A stretch of DNA of 64,000 nucleotides from Trachythela sp. YZ-2020 (Eukaryota > Cnidaria > Anthozoa > Malacalcyonacea > Clavulariidae), in assembly GCA_016169945.1 (NCBI GenBank), contig JADLSH010000236.1:5008001-5072000 (forward strand), given 5' to 3'. Shown piece by piece: positions 10,664-23,240 of this stretch. The stretch's first letter is position 1; each line of letters opens with the position of its first letter. Position numbers and translations under genes: made by a program. The notes beneath the pieces are model-generated. The model was not told the DNA's origin, made no database searches, and saw only the letters and a list, made by a program, of their open reading frames with translations.

Positions 10664-13600
10664 TTACTCAGACTTCATGCGTTGACTGGTTACACGATAT
10701 ATAACACTATCACGACCAGGATCCATATACCACATGACAATAGCTACAACATAGACTGTTAACACGAGGATGATCATTAACCACAGAATAATGTTAAATA
10801 TTGGAGGAAATTCATCATCATAATACTCATCGACAATTGCAAAGTTTTTCTCGTTCGTCTCACAACCTGGTGTCTACAGAAAAAGAAAACGAAGTAAAAC
10901 ATGATTTACTGTATATTAGGGTATGTTCTATCGTCTATTTGGTAGATCAATTGACGTTTCTTCTCCGTTACTTGTTTAATTTAGTTCAATTCGTTAACAG
11001 GCAAAATTACTGGATGAGAATAAATTGATATATCTATCTATATGTATCACGAGGAAAACTGGTCTCGTAACCCTTCCCCTTCAAATCGATAAGCTGTGCC
11101 AAATTCGCTAGCTCCAGAAATGAAATGATTGCCTCAATATTAGTAAAAGCCGTGCAAAAACCCGTAATGTTTAATTCACTTCATTGGTGAAGTATAATAA
11201 GCCAATGATAGATTTTATTACTATGAACACTCTAGTATCCTTGTTGCCCTTATGCTGGCCAAGTCCTTGCAGTGTGTTGACAAAGTGTTGTACACAGAGG
11301 CGTAGGGTGCAAACTTGAAATTGAAGGGGCACTTTTTCCATTGTTTTAGCTGGAGAAAATGGCACTTTGAAGAAAACCTGGGACTGGGAGGACGCGCCCT
11401 CTATGCCCTCACAGGTTCTTCGCCACTGACTATACGTTATGCAATTTCTATACCAATTCATTTACCTTTCGTGAGGGGATATCTCGTCGAACCCTCAGGT
11501 GACTTTCATCGTCTTCATAAATATCATTTACTTCACTTGGTAATATCTTCTGTTCGTCTCTACAAAGTACAAAAACAATATGTTTTCTATTTTCTTCGAT
11601 AGGTTAATGGTTAGTCTCCTACGCAGTCGCTAGTGCCGGACCACTACTTAATGGTTGAATTGAAATCATTTCGCAAGGCGCCCATTCTTGTTAAGGTCAC
11701 TAGGATCGTCATTAGAAGTCGCTACATATGAGGAACTATATAAGGCCCGTAAATGTCGAAGTTCCAATTCAAATCACAAATTGACGAATTGAGCATATGG
11801 TAGAGTTTGCATCTCGGCAATGTGTTGGATAAACACGTGTTTAAATAAATAGATAGAAATTGATAAAAACTAGCAGAACAGTCGATGTGCCGCTACTTTC
11901 AAGGGGCCACTATCTTCTATCAAAATCACCGTTAACTTTTTAAGGCCGTTATATTCACGGTACCGTTACGTGCGGTGTTCTACGACAATTTCGTGGCAGT
12001 TAAGATCTATTGAACGATAAGATACGAAATGTTCAATATAGAACGTACCTTTCTTCTTTCTCCAAATTCACAACTTCCACAAGCACTTGTCCTCCGTACA
12101 GTTCATTGAATAATTTTGTAATCTGTAAACAAATATGTTTAGGTAAAATATGTTTAGGCAAATTGCGTACGAAACTGAGATCTAGGGGCGGGCGAATTTA
12201 GGTTTCAACTATTTTACCACCTTTTTGTTGCTTCAAAGCCCAGTTCTTTAAACTTTCTTTGCCTAAAATTTCATGCAGATTTAATTAAATTATAGCGCTT
12301 TCATGGTTATAAAAATATTGTTACAGCTTAGTTATTCAGCTATCATTCAAAAGCTTTGCTCACCCCTCCTAGTGTGCGCCACTTATTAAAGGATATTAGA
12401 CTTTCATGATTGATGAAACATTTTCACAACTTAATTACTGAGTTATCTTCCAGAGACTTTAAAAATACATGTGCAGGCAGTCGCCCCCTTTTACTCCTGC
12501 CCCCCCCCCCACTCAGGTGCCGTCACTGCATAATTACTAAATAGAAAAATATATTTCACTAGCCTGTGGTATGACATTGTTAAGGATATGTAATGCAGCA
12601 GTAACTTGTTGAGAAGCATTGCCATAGCGCTGAGAAAGTCCCTGCAATATAAGTATACGAAATTTTCTTACCACAAGATATTGAATACAAAATAGGCAAA
12701 AAGGAATTACCAGATATAAAACAAATCGGCTAACACAGGTTTATACAAGTTGCCATCCAGTTTATATTTTCGCCATATAAAGATAACTGAGCATTTCAAT
12801 TATATATGTCAGTGTGAATTGGGTGCCAACGGGAATAAACAGACGTTAGCTGATTTGGATTATTGTCAATATGCAGACCACACTGTACCTTCACTGTAGA
12901 AATACCGAAAGTAAAGAAATCTGCAAAGTCGTCGTGAATCAAACTTTCAAAACTCTTGATCTATAAAAATGAATAAAATTCAATAAAATTATATAGTGCC
13001 CATCACTTCTCAAATACAGGACTCTGTGGGCGATTCAGTATATATAGACTTCCAATTGTCAATGCATAACATGATGAATACCTTATCGTACAGGTAAAAT
13101 AATGTTTGTATTTCGGCGAAGAAGAGGAAGTTGTCCTAGAAAATTTGAAATTCATAAAAAATACAGTACAGTTGTACGGTACAGTACAATAGAGAACTAT
13201 AAGATATAATTCAATACAAAAGCTGGTTAAGCTGTCAAGAAACAACTCACCATTTCATTCATATCAAATGACACATCTTCCATTCCAGGTATTGAGACGA
13301 CGAACTTATGCTCTTTCTCAAGGTATTTTATACCTGAAACATGAGATAATATAACGAGGTCACGGCGACTATTGAACTACATCTATCAGACATAATACAG
13401 GGTTGCCGGGAGATTTCGCGCAACTTGAGAAAAATTTTCCGGGTCTATAAATGATAATAAGCCTCCAATCTCTACCGTCGGAAAATCATCCAGTTAATCA
13501 CATATTCCAGTGACATTCTAAATTTCCTTTTCATTACAACACATACCTTCACCGAAATCTGCAGTTTCAAACATCTTCAAAAGCTTTGAAAAAAAGAGAA

Positions 13601-13947
13601 AAAGGCAAGTTGATGTAAGAAAAACATATAGCATGCATGGGTATAAGCACCACCCAAACTATAACCCGTGCTTTAACGAAGATAAAATCAAACAGTATAC
13701 ATATTGAATTAAAATACCTCGTCTTTAGATAGTTGCATTTCGTTTGAATTAGCTTCATCTTTAAACGCTCTTTCCTATAATAAACATTTTACAAAATCAT
13801 AGGCAATTAAGATTAATGTAAAATCACAGCCCTTATTCATTTCGGGGATCAGGGTTAGGTTACTTTATACCACTGTATAAACCAAAATAATTTTCCCTTT
13901 CAATTTCACCACAGAATAGAACTTTACTATATACAAGATTTGAATTA

Positions 13948-14055
13948 GGGTCGGTTGTATAAAACTCTTACCACTAACATACGTAATAACGACTGGTTAA
14001 CTTTCGCCCTAACTATAGCTCACTTTTAACTATTATTTTATATACAACTGGTCCC
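13948..14055. mobile_element. Short MITE with gggtcggttgtat-type ends
   Basis: The left end gggtcggttgtataaaa and the right end, complement of gggaccagttgtat, are inverted, about 108 bases apart, in an ATP6AP2-A intron. The same element is in block B at about 43109–43217. A single end of this type is also seen at about 18025–18056. Confidence 0.6.
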
Positions 14056-15049
14056 AGATAATGAAAACACCTCAAGAGTGGTTCAAAAATCAAAGCAGAC
14101 ATACTTCACCATCCCAAGTGACAGTATGGGCGTTTCTTCCTGATGTAGATGCTGCCTTTGCAAGCTAAATAGAAAGGAAGATTATATTAGAACTATTACT
14201 AAAATAGGGATGCGGTAATGGAGTAACGGTCAACTTCCAGATCTATTTATAACAAACAATGATTGCATCATAGGATTGCATGCTTTATAGTCCGTGCACA
14301 AATTGCCCATCATTCCAATTACAAATTACCAAAGGGCACGGTAGGCTGGGAAAGTAACCCACAAACTTTGCACGAGACGAATGTCTGTCTTCACATGACT
14401 GTTTTTATCCAGCTAAAACAATTAAAGTACATGGCGACTTCGAACTTGTTCTTGAAATTGAACAAACTGTATGTTGTTGTATGTTATCCGACTGTAATAT
14501 TGTGTGCTTATACGTCTATTGTTTAATTTTCTATATATTTTCCACTACAGTACGCCACCCAACATCTGTATGGGTTAAAATGGGCGAAATGTCCTTCCCG
14601 GAATGGGTCCATATGAAAAGATGATACTTGATTAAGATCCCAGCTAACGCGAGGTCAGATCTCACTTACTGTACCCAGGCTAGTTGGTACTAGGTGGTCC
14701 CCTACGAACTAAGTGAGAGACGAACACAGTACCTGCTTTTGTGCAGAAAACGACACAACCAGCGGTTTATCTTTCAAAACACTTGATATGTGACTCACAA
14801 AGTTACGTATTGGAGATATCCGGAATAAATCAAGATTAGAGTTAGCATCGTTCTACATCAAAAAACATTGTACGTGCATCAGAAAAAGAAAGTTGCCTTT
14901 AATCTAATGTTAAGAAATGGCAGCGGAAATATATTAATAGGTGGGTTTCAGTAAGCGTTACAGAACAGCAGAACTTTAGAAGACTTGACTATTACATCTA
15001 TCATGAAAAGAATTAACATTATTTTCCCACTCTGATTACTTCCGGGTTC

Positions 15050-15110
15050 CACTACGTGCTGCACAATCCTGCTACACAATCCTGCTGCACAATCCTGCTG
15101 CACAGTATAG
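15050..15110. repeat. 14-base tandem repeat (tgcacaatcctgc)
   Basis: Short tandem copies of a cacaatcctgctg unit. Block B (about 44220–44282) has one more unit than block A. It lies in an ATP6AP2 intron. Confidence 0.7.
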
Positions 15111-15405
15111 TGCTTAATGAAACCTAGCAAATGCAGACTAAGTAAAACCCACCTATCAGTGTAAACTGTAAATTGCAGTAGTAGGGAAAAGGCTGAAAGT
15201 ACACATGCTGAATGTGATGAATAAATAGATACGTACTCCTGAATTACAAATTTGAAGTAAATATAAAACAATTGAAATTACCTTCACAATGGTGTAAGTT
15301 GGTGACTTTCCAGGAAACGAAGTTGGTGACTTTCCTACAAAGTAAAAAAACAAATTGGGTATATAAAGGATGATAACGTTAAAATATATGTATATCTATA
15401 CATAT

Positions 15406-15467
15406 AGTCCAGTGGTAAACAACCGAACCGGCAATCGGGAGACACGGTTCGATTCCCGTTGGGAGTT
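15406..15467 (+). repeat. tRNA-like relic (SINE head or tRNA pseudogene)
   Basis: It contains a good B-box (ggttcgattcc) within a short T-arm-like stem and an upstream agtggtaaac A-box-like segment. The anticodon arm does not fold as a normal tRNA, so I do not call a functional tRNA. The same sequence occurs in block B at about 44579–44641. Confidence 0.5.
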
Positions 15468-15565
15468 CAGATGATTTTTCTGAATACAAAGCTTGTCAAA
15501 TGAGAACAATCTTCAGTTACTATATATCCAAGTTTACAACATGTACTATATCACATACAGACTTA

Positions 15566-15748
15566 AGCCCGGTTCACACGAGTGAGATAAGCACAAGCGT
15601 AAGCATAAGAGATCAAGCGCCCCGACATTAACGTAAGGATATCAAAACCTTCCGTTCTTACATCGCAGTGAGAACAACGCAAGCATAAGAACATCAAAGT
15701 GTTCCGCTATGCTTGCGCTTATGCTTATTTCATCGTGTGAACCAGGCT
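15566..15748. mobile_element. Harbinger-like MITE (TTA target duplication), 183 bases
   Basis: Flanked by TTA at 15563–15565 and 15749–15751. Its ends are inverted (agcccggttcacacga against agcctggttcacacga). Interior words aagcgtaagcataag and cttatgcttgcg pair up. The block B copy is at 44735–44917, also 183 bases. Confidence 0.8.
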
Positions 15749-16532
15749 TTAGTGTATGAAAACACGAACACATAAGTTCGAAATGCACGGCGATAAGCGG
15801 AGGGAGGGTCAGGGGGAATCTCGCCTATAACCCCTAAACAACATGATAGGAGCCCCCCTCTTAAGTTGGAACTCCTGTCACTCCACACCAACACCATGCC
15901 AGCAAGTAGGTGATCTGGTGCTTACCTTTGCTTACGCCATCAATGATAAATAATACGTTGGCTTTGGGACGATTGAAAATATTTCCTGCAAATAATCCAT
16001 TCCAATCTATATTCTAAACACGGAAATAGAATCAAAACTCAATTGTTATGTATTATATTTTTTATATTTGATATAAAACACTAGAGTTAGTTCTATCATC
16101 TGATACAAAACACAAGTCTGATCACCGCTAATAGGACTCAACTTTCAGCTTCGGCAGATAACACAAACTTCGGCCTTGATAATTCTTCATATCATGCTCA
16201 ACCTTATTCAATGCTTGTTAAATGGTTTATAAAGATACCTGGAGAGAGGAGAAACCCAATGCCAATGATAGAACTTGGGGAATATCTTGTAATTTAATAT
16301 TTCCAGCAGATGATCGTAATGAAACAGAAGTTGGAACATTAATTGGTAAAACTTAGGCTACCAGCCACGATATCAGCAACCTACAAACATTGTCAGTAGT
16401 ATGATCACAGAGTGCGAACTAGAGGGCACTCAGAGACTGTACACCTCCGCCTGCAAAAGTCAAGTATTCATGCACTGATTGCGCATTCAGTTCTTTTCAG
16501 CCAGGAATAGCAAGACAAATTCAAGACAATTT

Positions 16533-17444
16533 CTGGGTTTGAACCCTGGTTTGAACTACCCGGGGTTTGAACTACCCGGGGTTTGAACTACCCGGGGTTT
16601 GAACTACCCTGGGTTTGAACTACCCTGGGTTTGAACTACCCTGGGTTTGAACCACCCTGGGTTTGAACTACCCTGGGTTTGAACTACCCTGGGTTTGAAC
16701 CACCCTGGGTTTGAACCACCCTGGGTTTGAACTACCCTGGGTTTGAACTACCCTGGGTTTGAACTACCCTGGGTTTGACCTACCCTGGGTTTGAACCACC
16801 CTGGGTTTGAACTACCCTGGGTTTGAACCACCCTGGGTTTGAACCACCCTGGGTTTGAACCACCCTGGGTTTGAACTACCCTGGGTTTGAACTACCCTGG
16901 GTTTGAACCACCCTGGGTTTGAACCACCCTGGGTTTGAACTACCCTGGGTTTGAACCACCCTGGGTTTGAACCACCCTGGGTTTGACCTACCCTGGGTTT
17001 GAACCACCCTGGGTTTGAACCACCCTGGGTTTGAACTACCCTGGGTTTGAACTACCCTGGGTTTGAACCACCCTGGGTTTGAACCACCCCCTGGGTTTGA
17101 ACTACCCTGGGTTTGAACCACCCTGGGTTTGAACTACCCTGGGTTTGACCTACCCTGGGTTTGAACCACCCTGGGTTTGAACCACCCTGGGTTTGAACTA
17201 CCCTGGGTTTGAACTACCCTGGGTTTGAACTACCCTGGGTTTGAACTACCCTGGGTTTGAACTACCCTGGGTTTGAACCACCCTGGGTTTGAACTACCCT
17301 GGGTTTGAACTACCCTGGGTTTGAACTACCCTGGGTTTGAACTACCCTGGGTTTAAACTACCCTGGGTTTGAACTTCCCTGGGTTTGAACTTCCCTGGGT
17401 TTGAACCACCCTGGGTTTGAACTACCCTGGGTTTGAACTACCCT
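16533..17444. repeat. 16-base minisatellite, about 56 units (block A)
   Basis: Tandem units of ctgggtttgaac(c/t)acc, mostly exact, with a few ctacccgg and gacctacc variants at the edges. A 16-base unit read in codons gives a 16-residue period, so the apparent open frames across it are artefacts of the repeat. It lies just upstream of the first visible ATP6AP2-A exon. Block B has only about 16 units. There are no spacers between units, so it is not CRISPR. Confidence 0.97.
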
Positions 17445-19021
17445 TGCTAAAATTTTTCAGCAAGACAAAGCCAGAGAAAATCCAGCCAATGCAGAAGGGG
17501 AAGTCAAGGAGAAAGAGATAATAAAGCGAAAATTTTAAATCTAGCTTTCAATCTATATTGTAGCAATGTAGCAACTTTACATATTTTGGTTTGACACTTT
17601 CCATATTAATTTATTCAGCTGAACATTGACTATTTTGTATTTTTCTGTGAAAAAACCCTGATTCGGTTAAAAAATTCTTGTCATGGATTGCTTTTAGTGG
17701 GCTGTCAGGCATGGTTGCATAACTTGTGTGTTTCAGTCAACCTAAAGGGGGTCGTCCGTAAAATTGCGGGTACCAATAGTCTCTGGACTGGTAGACCTCC
17801 TATTGCTTATGGAATCAAATGTGCAGTGATAAAAATTGTACAATTAAAACTTCTTATAAGGGGCACCTTCAGTACATGGAAGATTAATTCTCGAACTTTC
17901 TGTTCTCAAAAATCCCAAAAAAATCCCGAGCATGAATTTTTAAAACAAAAATCCCAAAAAGTTTCCAACTGCTTTTTAAAATCCCGAGATCTCGGGATAA
18001 AATCCCGAACTTGGCAACCCTGAACTTTAACTACTTTTTTATACAACCGGCCCCAGTCCCTTAAAAAATTGGGAAATAGAATCGTTAAAGATGGCGAAAA
18101 GAAAATGCATAGAATGTCGTTTTTCATTTCAAGCAAGAGGCCAGGCCATATTAAGTATTAACGACTGAAAAACTGCCCAATATAAAGGTATAGATCTTAC
18201 AGAGTCCCAGGGCCTTTTTTAAGAAATCGTCTAAAATATGTAAACCGATCCCTGTTTTGGTTGTGATAATACCGTAATTTTCCTCAAAATTATAAAGTTT
18301 GCTTTTTGCACACAAGGGACCTTCACTGGGGGGGGCAAACAGTTGACTGGGGGGGCACTGGGGGGGCAAAAGTTCACTGGGGGGCAAACATGGGGGCTGG
18401 GGGGGCATTTGCCCCCCCAGTGCATTAGTTAAAAAAGGCCCTGCAGAGTCCCCGCAAGAATCGGTGGTTGCGCCCGGCTCTCGTTGTTAGATTGTTGGCT
18501 CGAAAAGCGCGATGAAAAATTGATTACAGCAGATAGCAGCCCTCTGAAAATCCGTGTCGTGATATCGCCGTTCCACCGTAATTGTTTGCGCTGGATCAAT
18601 CTTCACTCCAATACCTTGTTACAACTGAGAGCGAGCCAAGAGTGTTGTTGAATAGCCGGAATACTATTAGGGCATAAATAATATTAAATATCAATGGTTC
18701 AATTTTTTAAAGGGAAACATAGTGAAAATAAGGATAAGAAATTGGATTTTTAAAAAGTGGATGCATTTATTCTCACGTCACGTGACGTTAATAACTCTGA
18801 AAATGATATATTTTGCAATAGCATATGCTCTCTGACTTAACTTATTAATACACTCACATAGAACTGATAGAAGGAAGAAAAGCGATATATTAGCAATTTA
18901 ATAGAGGTAAGAAAATACAACTGTTATACTGATATTAAAGTTGTTTCCTAATATGTGTATGATACTTTTAATTATCCATTCATGAATCTATGACAATTGA
19001 CTTATTGACGTATGATATCCA
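17445..19021. other. Non-coding stretch between minisatellite and hAT-like element
   Basis: 17445–18056 has no counterpart in block B. 18057–18535 matches 46437–46655 and forms the end of the duplication; on the minus strand it has a possible donor (ctct|gtaaga) and could hold a 5' untranslated exon, but I cannot support this further. 18536–19021 shows nothing recognisable. Confidence 0.5.
18325..18420 (+). repeat. G-run cluster with G-quadruplex potential
   Basis: At least six runs of five or more G, with short spacers built on a cactggggggg(c)aaa word, ending in a C run that can fold back on a G run. The minus-strand proline-rich open frame here is a consequence of the runs. Confidence 0.75.
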
Positions 19022-19029
19022 ATTATGGT

Positions 19030-20021
19030 CAGTGGCGTAGCTGGCTCAAAATAATGGTCCCGCCGAAGGCGGTACCCTCGCGCCAAAGGCGCGACCATCC
19101 TTGGGGGGTCCGGGGGCATGCCCCCCGGAAAATTTTGAAATCTAGAACCTCGGAAATGGCATTTCCTGCGATTTTGAGGGTGGAAGGATGTCACTAAACA
19201 AAGTTTCAATACACCTCTGAAAGGAGTATTTTGCCTTGGTAAAATACAAAAAATGCCATCTGGCTCAGAGAAGATCTGTGTGGGCTCAGAGAAGTGCTGT
19301 GTTAAGCAAAAATATTGCCCTTATTCTTAATCGTTAAATTCGGAGTTGGTCGCTCGTTAACAATAACATTTTGTTCGGCAGTTGGTCGAACAGAGAAAGG
19401 CCTTATCAACAAAGCATTTACAATATAGGCTTCACATAGTTGAATAGCAACAGGATTCGTCACGCTCGTTGAAACCATTGTATATACAAATCACAAAAGC
19501 AATATCAAATATGATATGAATAGTAATATGATAATGACCTACCGTCACAGTCGTGAATACTCACGCAGAAAGCTTCGTGAGAAAGGCTGAATATTAACAA
19601 CCTCCGCCTTTATAAAATAGCGGGACTTCGGCATTAAAAACAGCCGTTCTGGGCATGAGCTGCGCCAATTATCCAACCAGAAACCAAAATTTCTTGTATA
19701 AAATAGTATTGCATATCCCGCCATATGAATATCAGCGGAACACGAGATATGCGATTACACGAATTGCGTAAGCAATAAATTGCGTGGAAATTAGCTGGGT
19801 TTCAGTTGCTAGGCAATAAAGAGGTCAAAGAGCAGACAGCAACATTGCGTAAAATTTAAATAAATAACAAATGAAAGCACTGAAAAATGATCATAATTAA
19901 TATTTAAATTTTCAGAATAAGCAAAGCTGTGATTTTGGTTTCACTATAAAACATTTCCTCATTTTTTTGGAAATTTTTAGTCCCGCCCGGCGGGACAGCG
20001 GGACCGCTAGCTACGCCACTG
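19030..20021. mobile_element. hAT-like non-autonomous DNA transposon, 992 bases
   Basis: The ends are inverted (cagtggcgtagctgg against cagtggcgtagctag) and flanked by a perfect 8-base duplication attatggt at 19022–19029 and 20022–20029. Eight-base target duplications and cagtggcg-type termini are typical of hAT elements. No transposase frame is visible; both strands have only short open frames. Subterminal GC-rich palindromic words (ccgccgaaggcgg, cccgcccggcggg) occur at both ends. Confidence 0.88.
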
Positions 20022-20252
20022 ATTATGGTATTGAGCTATATAGGGTTAAACCCTCAATATTAGAAATAATACTGCAAGTGCATTGAAGTGACTCTTAATA
20101 AATCGAAGGGTCTACTGCCAGGTTATAGGGACAAGGATATTGGATGGGGTATTACAGTTAAAGTTTTCGTGGACTAAAACAATGTGAAAATTATATGTAC
20201 ACATGCGTTTTGTATAATAATCTGAGTTCATTCTGCCTTTTCATTGGTTGAG

Positions 20253-20315
20253 AGCGATGATCGATTAAAGGACAGATGATCGATTAAAGGACAGATGATT
20301 GAATAAAGGACAGAT
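20253..20315. repeat. 20-base tandem repeat, three units
   Basis: Three near-identical units of a gattaaaggacagatgatc type occur in a row. Confidence 0.75.
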
Positions 20316-20699
20316 GCACAGGTGTGCTATTTCAGTGACGTAATTTCTTTAAGCCAATCACACCTCTCTCAGAAGTATTACAAACCAGTGGCAGTGCCAG
20401 GGCAGACCTCTCAACTTTGCAGAGAAGTTAAGAGTGAGATTGGGGATGTGGAATGTGGATGACACCTTTGTAGACGTCCGGCGGTCTGAAATGGCATTTC
20501 ATACATTGATTTCGTCATTAGAATCAGAATTCTGCTCGGAATTCTGCCTTTTGTCCGCCATATTTGTACATTGAATACATGGATGGTAAATAAAACATTA
20601 CAATGCCATTAACATAACAAATAAACACTATAATAATATATAATTATATATTAATATATAATATAAAAAGTATATCTTTCAAACCAACTGAAGCATATC

Positions 20700-21480
20700 A
20701 AAAGTTCGTAGTGTATCAATGAAAGCATATCAAAATATTTCTGTCTTTCATACTTAATATATATTGAAACAAACTTTGTGTATCAAAAGACTCAAAAGAT
20801 TGATTAATTTTATATAAACTATTAATGAAATTCTGATTTCATTTTGATCACAATGCTTGCATCTCCTATCACTATAAGCAACTTTTTTATATCTACCAGT
20901 TTCAACTGGCAATCTGTGTGCTGAAATTCGCAATCTTGTTACTGCTTGACGGTACTTAAAATTTTTAATTTCTAGCAAGTAATTTTCAATATTCATCTTA
21001 TCAGTTTACCGCTATCACCATTCTGGTGAACCTGGTTTTTCCAAAATTTACTAAATTCATAATTTAGTATATCATTTAAACAATGGCAAAAATCTCCTCT
21101 ATTTTCAGACCACCCGACATTGGAGTTTGAAAATTTTTTACTTTACACATTTTTAGCAGATATTCAATGAAAATTATTGGTTTTTGATTCATACTCAAAC
21201 AAACATTTCTAGCTTCACCAGCTAGTGTATTATTAAAATATGTGTTACTAATACGAATCCAGTATTTGACTACAAAAGTAGAAATTTGACTGATTAATGG
21301 GACTTTTCCTAATTCAGCATAAATAGCCAGATTTGTTGTTTTTGAGTGTACCCCAAGAATTCTTTTGTAGAATCTTTGTTGAATTCTTTCAATTTCTTTA
21401 ATATTTTTGAAAAATTTTTTTTTTAAAGATTGAAATGAATTTAGTCTACCAATCATATAAGGTCGGACTGGTACATTTTG
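20700..21480 (-). mobile_element. LINE relic, C-terminal part of reverse transcriptase ORF
   Basis: Minus-strand frames at 21456–21076 and 20996–20754 read as the C-terminal region of a non-LTR retrotransposon polyprotein. The first contains IQQRFYKRILGVHSKTTN and YAELGKVPL; the second contains VTRLRISAHRLPVETGRY followed by a cysteine-rich CKHCD segment. They are broken by frameshifts and not joined to any catalytic part. The type differs from the two CR1-like LINEs in the blocks. Confidence 0.8.
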
Positions 21481-22154
21481 AGCACTATGTCATTCAGGGA
21501 TTATTCTAAGAAAAGTTTACTCCAGTAAATTAAAAAATCTAAAAACAATAAAACATTATTCTATATAGCATAAGTTTTTAGGGTTGTTGGGGCTCACTCA
21601 CTGAAATAGTATCGTATATTTACAGCATAGTTTCACCCGCACTCCTATTAAAGTTTGGAAAGGTCCTGCACCATTTCCAAGTTCAGTACATGAGAAAGTA
21701 CATACATAGACATAAATATACCATCCTTATCATCAAGAACGGAGTCTCACCAAATGGTCCATAAAGGTGCTCGTGCGCACCTTCATATAGACCTTGGGCG
21801 AGACCGCTAAAAGTAGGTGTACTAACTGTCAGTTGTTAATGTCATTTAATTTAATTAAGTAACCTAGTGGCCGCACTTCCGCATCAGCCCTCCAAATTAC
21901 TTGAAGGCAAGTCACCTGGCAATGCGATTCGATCATGGCTAGCCAGGTTTATCAATTGAGCGGAATTTCACCATATTTTCCTGCGTTTTTTACTCACTGC
22001 ATTTTAGTTCAATCAATAAGCCCCCCTCTCTATTAACCTCCCTCCCCCCCCCCCATAGCCCTCAAACGTTTGGGTATATTATTACATATTGAATACGAAT
22101 TACCGTCTATGTTCTTAGGCTAAATTAAAGCCAATTAAAAAAATCTAATATCGG

Positions 22155-22672
22155 CATCACGGAACTAGTTCAATTCTATACTGTTTGCATCCGACCAATT
22201 TTGGAGTATGCCCAGTCTTCCACGACAGTTTAACCGCCTATCTATCTAACGATCTTGAAATGATACAAAAAAAGAGCTCTGAGGATAATATTCCCTTTGG
22301 GTCCCATATGATGAGGCACTTAGTGTTGCTGGCCTTCAGCAATTAAGTACACGAAGACAAAGATTTACTGATAAACCTTTCCACGAAATAGAATCTAATG
22401 ATAGCCATAGATTGCATAACTTACTACCTCCTCGTAATTTGAACCATTTTAGTTTAAGAACAAAACATAAATTTAATGTTAACTTCCAGACAGAACGACA
22501 TAGGAAAACTTTTATTGTACATAATTCATTAAAATTTTAAGATATATTTAAATGTAAAGTATTTATTATTCTAGTACACCATGTAATAGCGATCGAGGCT
22601 TATTTTTGTAATAGTTAACACAATTCAGCCCTTGGGCTGCAAAGTTAATTTTAATAAAACTATCTATCTAAG
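22155..22672 (+). mobile_element. LINE relic, 3' end
   Basis: With frameshifts, the plus strand reads the C-terminal part of a non-LTR retrotransposon ORF: a VCIRPILEYASPVFH-like segment, then ALRIIF, then SLRTKHKFN and a final RHRKTFIVHNSLKF before a stop near 22541. The 3' end has a tatctatctaag microsatellite-type tail near 22665. Confidence 0.82.
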
Positions 22673-23240
22673 CAATGTCTCCAACTGCTTCTTTACTGAT
22701 GTTTCCATTGTAATACTTAAAACATATGTTTCTTCCAAAACGAAAGGGTTGAGGTAGAGCTTGACAGAAGCTTTATGAGCATTGTAAGGTCTTGAAGCGT
22801 TATCGAAATCGAAACCCTGGGCATAACTATGTGTTCAAATGCTCTACTGTAACTTAATGTTAACAGGCAAACGTCTAAATTTAATTATGAAGCTCTAAAA
22901 TACAAAAAAACTGTACAAAAATACAGAATGTCAGAAAGTACAGAATGTTTTCCCTTGAAATTTGTACCAAGAAAGTACAGTGATCTTCCAATATTGTAAG
23001 GAGCAGGCTTCCGTGTCAAAGCTACAAAAGTTTAGTTAGCATTTGTATGGCACTGTAGCCAATAATGCGTAAATTTAAGAATTTCAGTTCAATTCCACAC
23101 CCTGGCTTTTCAAATTTCCCACCACAAGGAAGACTTATAAGTTCATACGTCTTTATGCTTCTAGGTATCTCAAGGAAAAGCGTCAGTAAAACTCGCCCAT
23201 TTGAAGAAGAAAGCTTTCAATTGGCATGGTTTAAAACACA

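Larger units (their letters stand above)
10664..16380 (-). pseudogene. ATP6AP2: ATP6AP2 ((pro)renin receptor), copy A, 5'-incomplete and frameshifted
   Basis: A type I membrane protein, accessory subunit of the V-ATPase. Exons, 5' to 3' on the minus strand: 16380–16239, 16013–15926, 15334–15282, 14852–14733, 14164–14105, 13774–13718, 13583–13547, 13333–13251, 12960–12889, 12641–12564, 12122–12049, 11559–11466, 10873–10664. Phases agree throughout, except that the first exon here carries four extra bases (attaattgg where copy B has attgg), giving a stop in frame. Family marks: DWNGLFAGNIFNRPKA, the LYGG segment, an RVRR furin-type site before the stalk, and the C-terminal membrane span followed by YMDPGRDSVIYR. 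The intron after exon 12641–12564 begins GC and not GT. No signal-peptide exon is seen upstream within block A. It may be non-functional, or the 4-base difference may be an assembly error. Confidence 0.9.
470..18535. repeat. Segmental duplication, block A (HMBS–ATP6AP2)
   Basis: This stretch matches 28990–46655 almost end to end: all eleven HMBS exons, all thirteen ATP6AP2 exons, their introns and the 3' intergenic region are shared in order and orientation. Homology starts near 470 and ends near 18535, where the shared text shortly after 'gctcgaaaagcg' stops. The offset drifts between about 27.0 and 29.2 kb because of insertions private to one copy: a foldback at 2539–2915, a Helentron-like element at 3797–4538, a LINE at 7717–9197 and a longer minisatellite here. 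Exon identity is very high, while some intron stretches (1545–2010) differ by many small indels. Confidence 0.95.

Noticed and set aside
15406..15467. Functional tRNA gene
   Set aside because: Only the T-arm is credible; the D and anticodon arms are degenerate.
16876..17121. Repetitive open frame across the minisatellite
   Set aside because: A product of the 16-base period, which has no stop in that frame; not a gene.
16533..17444. CRISPR-like direct repeats
   Set aside because: The units are contiguous with no spacers and the genome is that of an animal.
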